In this document: positions 1 through 4,772 of the stretch, one piece after another
Layout: each line of letters opens with the position of its first letter
How positions within the stretch are numbered: the first letter of the stretch is position 1
Origin: Candidatus Pelagibacter sp. TMED106
GTDB lineage: Bacteria; Pseudomonadota; Alphaproteobacteria; Pelagibacterales; Pelagibacteraceae
Direction of reading: 5' to 3'
NCBI GenBank assembly: GCA_002170275.2
Contig: NHFH02000006.1
Location: forward strand, 1 to 5,854
DNA length: 5,854 nt
Notes under the pieces: generated by a model
Seen by the model: the letters and a program-made list of their open reading frames with translations, nothing else
Database searches by the model: none
Told to the model about the DNA's origin: nothing
Translations under genes and position numbers: made by a program

Positions 1-937
1 TATTGGAAAAACTACAATACTAAGAACTATTGCTGGATTAGAAAAGATAGACAATGGATCAATTGAATTAAATAATAAAATTTTATCTTCAAAAACAACT
101 AATGTAGAACCAGAAAATAGAAATGTATCTTTAGCTTTCCAAGATAATAGTTTGTTTCCTCATTATACAGTTGAAAAAAATATATTGTTAGGTGCAGAAA
201 GAAATAAGGGAAAAAAAGATAAAAAGATTGGTTTAAAAGAAATAGTTGATTTACTTGATATCTTTCACATATTAAATAAATATCCTCATCAGATTAGTGC
301 TGGAGAAGCTCAAAGAGCTTCACTTGCAAGATCATTAATAACCCAACCTGACCTTCTTTTATTAGATGAACCTCTGTCCAATGTTGATCAAAGTTTTAAG
401 GAAGAAATACAAGTAAGATTAAAAAAAATATTAAATAAATTAAAGATAACTACAATTATTGTAACTCATGACTCTTATGAGGCTTTCTACTTAGGTTCAA
501 AATGTGGGATAATTATTAATCAACAGCTAAAACAATTTGATGATCCTTATAAAGTTTATCATTTCCCTAATTCAGTAGAGGTAGTTAATTTTTTAAACAG
601 AGGAATACTAATTCCAGCAAAAGTAACAAGTAAAAACACCTTAGAAAGTTGGGATTTAGGAACTATAGAGGGTAATTTTATTAAACAATATCCTAAAGGA
701 GCAAATGTACAATTATTACTTCAACCAGAGGATTTAGAGCATGATGATAAAAGTAATTTAAAGTTAGAGGTGGTGGATAGAAAATTTAGAGGTACAAATT
801 TTATCTATACTCTAAAGACCCCCAGCAACACTTTAATACCTGTATTTGTACATTCACATCATATTCATCAGCATGAAGTAGATGAAAAATTTGGGATAAA
901 AAGGCCAATTCATATTGATCATATTGTTTGCTTCTAA
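1..937 (+). CDS. fbpC: Iron(III) ABC transporter ATP-binding protein, FbpC-like (5' truncated)
   Basis: This is the ATPase subunit of a periplasmic-binding-protein-dependent importer, powering uptake at the cytoplasmic face of the inner membrane. The frame is open from base 2, giving 311 residues in the window. The left edge cuts the Walker A motif, leaving IGKTT at residues 1-5, so roughly 35-40 N-terminal residues are missing. Visible motifs are the Q-loop (FQDNSLFP, 46-53), a variant signature ISAGEAQR (98-105), Walker B LLLLDEP (118-124), D-loop SNVD (126-129) and the H-loop His156. A C-terminal TOBE-like extension (about 200-311) contains LLLQPEDLE and FRGTNF, the layout of FbpC/CysA/PotA ATPases. 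I favour iron(III) from overall resemblance; sulfate, polyamine or another substrate cannot be excluded, because no permease or binding protein is in view. The TTG at 152 is internal. A His-rich stretch lies at residues 284-291. azlC follows after 17 bp. Confidence 0.8.
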   Translation, partial: IGKTTILRTIAGLEKIDNGSIELNNKILSSKTTNVEPENRNVSLAFQDNSLFPHYTVEKNILLGAERNKGKKDKKIGLKEIVDLLDIFHILNKYPHQISAGEAQRASLARSLITQPDLLLLDEPLSNVDQSFKEEIQVRLKKILNKLKITTIIVTHDSYEAFYLGSKCGIIINQQLKQFDDPYKVYHFPNSVEVVNFLNRGILIPAKVTSKNTLESWDLGTIEGNFIKQYPKGANVQLLLQPEDLEHDDKSNLKLEVVDRKFRGTNFIYTLKTPSNTLIPVFVHSHHIHQHEVDEKFGIKRPIHIDHIVCF

Positions 938-954
938 TAAAAGTATTTTAAAAT

Positions 955-1650
955 ATGTCCAATTTTAAAATTTTTATTAAAGGTATTACCGATGTAAGTC
1001 CTTTAATGATACCTGTAGTTCCCTTTGGTTTAATTTTTGGAGTCTTTTCAACAGATTTGGGATTTAGCCCAATTATGACAATGGGGATGTCTATAATTAT
1101 ATTTGGTGGAGCTTCACAAATAATTTTTTTACAATTAATTTCTGGTGGAGCCTCTTCTTTGGTTATTTTAAGTTCAGTTGGAGCTGTAAACTCAAGACAT
1201 TTATTATATGGCGCTGTAATGTCTGAACATTTATCAGATTTAAAACTGACATGGAAAATAATAATTTCATATTTTTTAGTTGATCAAGCTTTTGCAAGTT
1301 CAAATAATTTTTTTAAAAAATATAATAACAATAATAAGTATTTTCATTTGTTAGGAGGAGGAGTAACTTGTTGGACAATATGGCAAACTACAACTTTTCT
1401 AGGAATAATTTTAGGATCTTTCATCCCAGAAAAACTTGGTTTAAGTTTTGCTGTACCACTTACTTTTTTAGCTTTACTAATTGATGATTTTAGAAAAATA
1501 ATTAATGTAATAGTTATTGTTACTTCAGGTTTAATAGCTACGCTCGGCTTTCAAATTATCCCTTATAAGGCTTATGTTATAGTTGCTGCTATATCAGGCT
1601 TAATAATGGCTTTTATTTTAACAAAATTTTTTAAAAAAAATTATGAGTAA
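955..1650 (+). CDS. azlC: AzlC family branched-chain amino acid exporter, large subunit
   Basis: This is the large membrane subunit of the two-component AzlCD exporter (LIV-E family; YgaZ in E. coli), which in characterised members exports branched-chain amino acids or analogues. The 231 residues are close to the family length of about 230-250. Family motifs are clear: PFGLIFG at 23-29, FGGASQ at 50-55 followed by FLQL, and VNSRHLLYGA at 78-87. Several hydrophobic segments and a Lys-rich C-terminal tail (KFFKKNYE) indicate an inner-membrane protein. The ATG at 955 gives the full family N-terminus. No Shine-Dalgarno sequence precedes it, so it may be translated by coupling to the ATPase gene 17 bp upstream. 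It overlaps azlD by 8 bp (ATGAGTAA), typical of co-translated subunits. The family call is strong; the true substrate in this organism is unknown. Confidence 0.9.
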   Translation: MSNFKIFIKGITDVSPLMIPVVPFGLIFGVFSTDLGFSPIMTMGMSIIIFGGASQIIFLQLISGGASSLVILSSVGAVNSRHLLYGAVMSEHLSDLKLTWKIIISYFLVDQAFASSNNFFKKYNNNNKYFHLLGGGVTCWTIWQTTTFLGIILGSFIPEKLGLSFAVPLTFLALLIDDFRKIINVIVIVTSGLIATLGFQIIPYKAYVIVAAISGLIMAFILTKFFKKNYE

Positions 1651-1957
1651 TGTAGATTTAATAATTTATTGTGGTTTGATAACTTTTTTTACAAGGTTTT
1701 CTATGATTGCACTTTTAAAAAAGGAGATGTTTAATGACAGAATTAGAGAAGTTTTATCATATGTTCCTTCAGCAATTTTTCCTGCAATTATATTTCCAGC
1801 TATTTTTTTAGATAATGTTGGATCAATACTAATAGAAGATAATCCTAAAATTTTAGCCGCATTTATTGCCATGATCGTTGGAATTTTAACAAGAAATATT
1901 ATTGCGACAATTTTTTCTGGTTTAGCCTCTTATTGGATCTTAATATTTGTTGTATAA
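1643..1957 (+). CDS. azlD: AzlD family branched-chain amino acid exporter, small subunit
   Basis: This is the small membrane partner of AzlC (YgaH in E. coli), needed for export by the pair. It has 104 residues, the usual family size, with about four hydrophobic segments. Family features are the N-terminal TRFSMIALL segment, the YVPSAIFPAIIFPAIFLD region (about residues 40-57) and the TRN turn near residue 83 followed by GLASYWIL. The ATG at 1643 lies inside the end of azlC, so the two frames overlap by 8 bp and translation is probably coupled. A minus-strand reading frame inside this gene has no recognisable protein features and is a shadow. The thioredoxin-fold gene begins 6 bp downstream, which places it in the same transcript. 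Confidence 0.88.
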   Translation: MSNVDLIIYCGLITFFTRFSMIALLKKEMFNDRIREVLSYVPSAIFPAIIFPAIFLDNVGSILIEDNPKILAAFIAMIVGILTRNIIATIFSGLASYWILIFVV

Positions 1958-1963
1958 GTTTTT

Positions 1964-2332
1964 ATGAGAAAAATTTTAATTTTTATTTTCTGTATCTTTG
2001 CATTTACTGCAAATGCCATGGAAAAAAAAACAACTTTTAATAAAGAATTGTTCGATAAAGCTCAATCAGAAGGTAAAATTGTAGTGGTAAGCTCTTGGGT
2101 TAAATATTGTTCATCTTGTGCAAGTCAGATGAAAGTTTTAGATAAAGCTAAAAATGAATTTGATAATGTTGAATTTTTAACATTTGAGATAACAAATAAA
2201 GAAATTGCTAACTTACTAAATGTGCAATATCAAACTACGCTTTTGATCTTTAAGGATAATAAAGAAGTCTACAGAAGTATTGGCGAAACTACCAAAGATT
2301 TAATTTACGAAGCAATAAAATCTTCAATTTAG
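1964..2332 (+). CDS. Exported thioredoxin-fold protein with CSSC motif
   Basis: This small protein of 122 residues has a Sec-type signal peptide: a basic start (MRKI), a hydrophobic core to about residue 16, and a likely cleavage after ANA at 16-18. The mature part is a thioredoxin fold with the redox motif WVKYCSSC, cysteines at 49 and 52. The expected thioredoxin strand and turn at LLIFKDNKEV follow (93-102). It would act in the periplasm as a dithiol reductase or a carrier for disulfide exchange or cytochrome assembly. The usual cis-proline before that strand is replaced by Thr (TT at 91-92), which I recall also in related alphaproteobacterial thioredoxin-like proteins. It is last in the plus-strand operon, 6 bp after azlD. 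Nothing in the sequence identifies its partner. It ends with TAG 2 bp from the convergent gene's stop. Confidence 0.8.
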   Translation: MRKILIFIFCIFAFTANAMEKKTTFNKELFDKAQSEGKIVVVSSWVKYCSSCASQMKVLDKAKNEFDNVEFLTFEITNKEIANLLNVQYQTTLLIFKDNKEVYRSIGETTKDLIYEAIKSSI

Positions 2333-2334
2333 AT

Positions 2335-3015
2335 TTAAGTTCCTAATTTTAAATTACTTGCCACATTATAATCTATAGCTGCAGGTTTTTTTAAATTAAG
2401 ATTGCTCATAATTTCAATATATTCATCCACATTATTTACTTGTAATCTTGGATTGAATTTTTTTTCTTTTCCAATTGTACTTACTTTTTCTCCTTTATAA
2501 TCGTGAGCAGGATATAAAAGTGTCTCATCAGGAAGTTTTAGAAGTCTATTAAATATTGAATTATAAGCATCAGTAGAATTACCATTTTGAAAATCTGTCC
2601 TACCAGTGCCATTTATAAGTAGAGTATCACCAGAAAATAAAAAATTGTCCATTAAAAAACTAAAACTATCAGACGTATGTCCTGGAGTATAAAGAGCTTT
2701 GATATTTATTTGATCAAGTTTGATTATTTCTTCATCTTTGACTTTAATCTCTACTGCATCTGTTGGAGTATGTTCTCCCATTATGGTTGTACATTTTGTT
2801 TTATCTCTTAGTTTGCCAGCACCTGTAATATGATCTGCATGTATGTGGGTATCTATGACTTTTACTAATTTTAAATTTAATTCGTTTAGTAATTTAATAT
2901 AATCTTCAACATTTTCTAAAACAGGATCAATGATAAGAGCCTCCCGTCCTTTTGCTGAGGCGATTATATAAGTATACGTGCTAGAATTTTTATCGAAAAC
3001 TTGTTTAAATATCAT
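2335..3015 (-). CDS. ETHE1-type persulfide dioxygenase (metallo-beta-lactamase fold)
   Basis: ETHE1-family enzymes are mononuclear-iron dioxygenases that oxidise glutathione persulfide with O2 to sulfite and glutathione, detoxifying sulfide-derived persulfides in the cytoplasm. The 226 residues match the compact ETHE1 size. The metal motif THIHADH (56-62) is followed by ITGAGKLR. The iron ligands expected from human ETHE1 are present as His57, His113 (in TPGHT) and Asp130 (in SGDTLL). The diagnostic GRTDFQ (138-143, with Arg139) sits at the same spacing from the Asp ligand as Arg163 in human ETHE1. YPAHDYKG (168-175) and the C-terminal run NPRL, IMSNLNLKKP and ID also match ETHE1 rather than glyoxalase II. 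The start is 6 bp after the stop of the methyltransferase gene, so the two are co-transcribed and probably translationally coupled. No rhodanese domain is fused. Confidence 0.88.
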   Translation of the reverse strand: MIFKQVFDKNSSTYTYIIASAKGREALIIDPVLENVEDYIKLLNELNLKLVKVIDTHIHADHITGAGKLRDKTKCTTIMGEHTPTDAVEIKVKDEEIIKLDQINIKALYTPGHTSDSFSFLMDNFLFSGDTLLINGTGRTDFQNGNSTDAYNSIFNRLLKLPDETLLYPAHDYKGEKVSTIGKEKKFNPRLQVNNVDEYIEIMSNLNLKKPAAIDYNVASNLKLGT

Positions 3016-3021
3016 TAATTA

Positions 3022-4164
3022 TTAACTTATTGCAATTTTCTTTTTTGGGTCATAAAAAGGTTTTTCAACTATAGTAGCTTTTGTTCTTTTTGACAATATT
3101 TCTAAATCTAAATTTAAACCAATTTCACTTGAGTTTATAGAGACCATAGCAAGTGCAATATTTTTTTTTAATCTTGGTGAATAAACTGCTGAAGTTACCT
3201 TACCTACTATTTTATCATTTTTAAATAATTTCCAAAATGTTGTATTAGGTCCTTGTAATGGATCACAATCAATTATAAGTCCAACTTGTTTTCTTTTAGC
3301 TCCTTGAGTTTTAATTCTTTTTAAAGCTTCTTTGCCTATAAAGTTGGCCTCTATATCTAAGTTTACTAATCGATCCAATCCTAGTTCGTAAGGATTTGTA
3401 TTGATATCTGCATCTGCATGGTAAGATAACATTCCCCCTTCGATTCTTCTTATTGAAGAAGTGTGACCAGGTTTTAATCCAAATTCTTTTCCAGCACCCA
3501 TTATTTTTTCCCAAAGTATATTTCCTTTTCTTCCATCTCTTAAATAAATTTCGTAACCAAGCTCACTTGACCAACCCGTTCGAGAAATAACTAGTGGAAT
3601 TCCATCTAATTCTAATTCACGAAGCCAATAGTATTTTAAATCTTTTATTGTATTGCCAAACAATGCTTCCATGATTTTACCAGAATTAGGTCCTTGTAGC
3701 TGAAGAGGAGAAACATCTGGTTCAGTAATTTTTACATCTAATCCTGAGTTAATTGCTACACCTTGTGCCCATAAAAGCACATCACTATCAGCAAGAGAAA
3801 GCCAAAAATGATTTTCAGCTAACCTTAAAAGCACTGGATCATTTAAGATACAACCATCATTATTGGTTATTAAAACATATTTACATTGTCCCACAGAAAG
3901 TTTTGAAAGGTCTCTTGGAGTTAATAATTGAGTAAATTTAGCTGCATCAGGACCAGTAATTTCTACTTGCCTTTCTACTGCTACATCACAAAGAATTGCT
4001 TCATTAACTAAATTCCAAAAGTTTTGCTCCGGACTTCCAAAATCTCTTGGTATGTACATATGATTATAAACTGAAAATCCAGTTGCACCCCACTTAACTG
4101 TTGCATCAAAATAAGGGGATTTACGTATTTGAGTTCCAAAACCAAAATCTTTTTTATCTTTCAT
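3022..4164 (-). CDS. DmdA/GcvT-family tetrahydrofolate-dependent methyltransferase (DMSP-demethylase-like)
   Basis: Members of this family move a methyl or aminomethyl group onto tetrahydrofolate in the cytoplasm; DmdA demethylates DMSP to methylmercaptopropionate. The protein has 380 residues (DmdA about 370). An N-terminal GcvT folate-binding domain (about 25-270) is followed by a GcvT C-terminal barrel (about 285-372). Segments shared with DmdA include VYNHM (32-36), VAVERQVEITGPDA (61-74), TPRDLSK (82-88), LNDPV (107-111) and LQGP (156-159). Glu205 in GYEIY and RRIEGGMLSY (239-248) correspond to folate-pocket motifs of GcvT. It departs from the DmdA motifs I remember: SRTGWSSELGYE replaces the DmdA-type SGWSKQGGYE, and GHTSSIRRIEGG replaces GCPNxIERIESG. 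It may therefore be a DmdA-like paralogue acting on another methylated S-, N- or O-compound. It lies between the tautomerase and the persulfide dioxygenase. No clear ribosome site precedes the ATG at 4164. Confidence 0.78.
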   Translation of the reverse strand: MKDKKDFGFGTQIRKSPYFDATVKWGATGFSVYNHMYIPRDFGSPEQNFWNLVNEAILCDVAVERQVEITGPDAAKFTQLLTPRDLSKLSVGQCKYVLITNNDGCILNDPVLLRLAENHFWLSLADSDVLLWAQGVAINSGLDVKITEPDVSPLQLQGPNSGKIMEALFGNTIKDLKYYWLRELELDGIPLVISRTGWSSELGYEIYLRDGRKGNILWEKIMGAGKEFGLKPGHTSSIRRIEGGMLSYHADADINTNPYELGLDRLVNLDIEANFIGKEALKRIKTQGAKRKQVGLIIDCDPLQGPNTTFWKLFKNDKIVGKVTSAVYSPRLKKNIALAMVSINSSEIGLNLDLEILSKRTKATIVEKPFYDPKKKIAIS

Positions 4165-4177
4165 ACTAAATGAATAT

Positions 4178-4207
4178 CAAAAATTTATTAGAAAAACCAA
4201 ATTTTTG
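4178..4207. repeat. Perfect 9-bp inverted repeat between tautomerase and methyltransferase genes
   Basis: The arms CAAAAATTT (4178-4186) and AAATTTTTG (4199-4207) are exact reverse complements with a 12-bp spacer. They fill most of the 48-bp gap between the tautomerase stop and the methyltransferase start. On the transcribed minus strand this could fold into a weak A/U stem and affect downstream expression. No U-tract follows it in that direction, so it is not a standard terminator. In such AT-rich DNA the repeat could be chance. Confidence 0.3.
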
Positions 4208-4212
4208 TTTTT

Positions 4213-4653
4213 TTAAATTTCAATTGAAGTTAATTTCTTTTTTAATTTTGGAGATAATTTTTTAAACCATTTAGTCTCACCCCCAGATTTTGGCAAAACA
4301 GCTCCATATTCAATCATTTGAGAGGGTATTAAATCAATAATATACACCCATATTTGAGTTTCATCTAATTTAGATTTTTTTTTTAAGGTATCTCTTAAGT
4401 TCAATATTAATCTTTTTTTTACTGCTTTACTTCTTCCAGCTCTTATCTGTCCTAGAAGAAATAATTGAGGCTCTTTAACTTTTTTACCACCCATAAAATG
4501 ATCATTATTTGCTGATTTGTTGAAAATAACTTGAGCAAAATAGGTATTAGCGCCAGTAACCAAATTATGTACTTTGGTAATTCCTTTTGCTATCTCTTCT
4601 TTTTGTTTTGTCCTTAGTTTAATGTTTGAACTTGTTACTGTATAAGTTGGCAT
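4213..4653 (-). CDS. Tautomerase-superfamily protein, cis-CaaD-like
   Basis: This protein has 146 residues, close to the roughly 149 of cis-3-chloroacrylic acid dehalogenase (cis-CaaD), a fused-dimer member of the tautomerase superfamily in which Pro1 is catalytic after removal of Met. Numbering without Met, every catalytic residue known for cis-CaaD is at the identical position: Pro1 (MPTYTV), His28, Arg70 and Arg73 (IRAGR), Tyr103 (IWVY) and Glu114 (QMIEYG). Further family matches are FMGG near 52-55 and KWF near the C-terminus. cis-CaaD hydrates cis-3-chloroacrylate to malonate semialdehyde. The relative Cg10062 has the same six residues but is a poor dehalogenase that hydrates acetylenic acids, so the natural substrate cannot be read from the residues. 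It is the first gene of the minus-strand operon, divergent from the thiV-like gene. No Shine-Dalgarno sequence is visible. Confidence 0.85.
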   Translation of the reverse strand: MPTYTVTSSNIKLRTKQKEEIAKGITKVHNLVTGANTYFAQVIFNKSANNDHFMGGKKVKEPQLFLLGQIRAGRSKAVKKRLILNLRDTLKKKSKLDETQIWVYIIDLIPSQMIEYGAVLPKSGGETKWFKKLSPKLKKKLTSIEI

Positions 4654-4702
4654 AAAGTAAAAAGCTTACTATGCAAAAAGATAATATTCAATTATATTTA
4701 TC
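4654..4702. promoter_or_regulatory. Divergent promoter region between tautomerase and thiV genes
   Basis: This short gap must hold promoters for both directions. For the minus strand, a perfect TATAAT (plus-strand ATTATA at 4691-4696) would start a transcript near 4684 with a leader of about 30 nt. Its -35 would fall inside the riboswitch DNA and is weak. For the plus strand, GATAAT (4680-4685) would start near 4692, just upstream of the riboswitch; TATATT (4693-4698) is an alternative that would start near 4705. No convincing plus-strand -35 is seen at the right spacing. In AT-rich DNA -10 look-alikes are common, so the individual boxes are tentative. Confidence 0.35.
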
Positions 4703-4769
4703 TACAAGGGGTGTCGTAACTGACTGAGAATAAACTCTAATAACCTGTCCGGTAATTCAGAAAGGGAGA
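4703..4769 (+). promoter_or_regulatory. TPP riboswitch (THI element) controlling thiV
   Basis: The conserved thiamin pyrophosphate aptamer elements occur in order. They are ACAAGGGGTGTC (4704-4715), a very short P3 arm (GTC 4713-4715 with GAC 4722-4724), CTGAGA (4724-4729), ACCTG (4743-4747), TAAT (4753-4756) and AGGGAG (4763-4768). P2 would pair GGGGT (4708-4712) with ACTCT (4734-4738), including G-U pairs, and P4 pairs CCT (4744-4746) with AGG (4763-4765). P5 is imperfect, with a possible C-A mismatch. There is no separate terminator hairpin before the start codon at 4773. TPP binding would therefore be expected to repress translation by burying the ribosome site, lowering transporter synthesis when thiamin is sufficient. 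Confidence 0.87.
4763..4768 (+). promoter_or_regulatory. thiV: Ribosome binding site of thiV, embedded in the riboswitch
   Basis: AGGGAG lies 4 nt before the ATG at 4773 and fixes that start. It is also the conserved 3' strand of the TPP aptamer (P4), so ligand binding and ribosome binding compete for the same bases. No other in-window start codon has a comparable site. Confidence 0.75.
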
Positions 4770-4772
4770 AAA

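Noticed and set aside
152..154. TTG as the start of the first gene
   Set aside because: The frame is open to base 2 and encodes Walker A and the Q-loop upstream, so this codon is internal.
1666..1872. Minus-strand open frame of 68 codons inside azlD
   Set aside because: Fully antisense to a well-matched AzlD; composition and lack of motifs mark it as a shadow.
2335..3015. Glyoxalase II (hydroxyacylglutathione hydrolase) for the metallo-beta-lactamase protein
   Set aside because: GRTDFQ, the compact C-terminus and the NPRL...IMSNLNLKKP segment match ETHE1 persulfide dioxygenase.
3311..3514. Minus-strand open frame of 67 codons inside the methyltransferase gene
   Set aside because: Alternative frame of a clear GcvT-family gene; no recognisable protein features.
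3753..3935. Plus-strand open frame of 60 codons antisense to the methyltransferase gene
   Set aside because: Shadow frame with no motifs and no promoter or ribosome site of its own.
4656..4670. AGTAA/TTACT inverted repeat around an AAGCTT in the tautomerase leader
   Set aside because: Only 5-bp arms in AT-rich DNA; expected by chance and not placed like a known operator.
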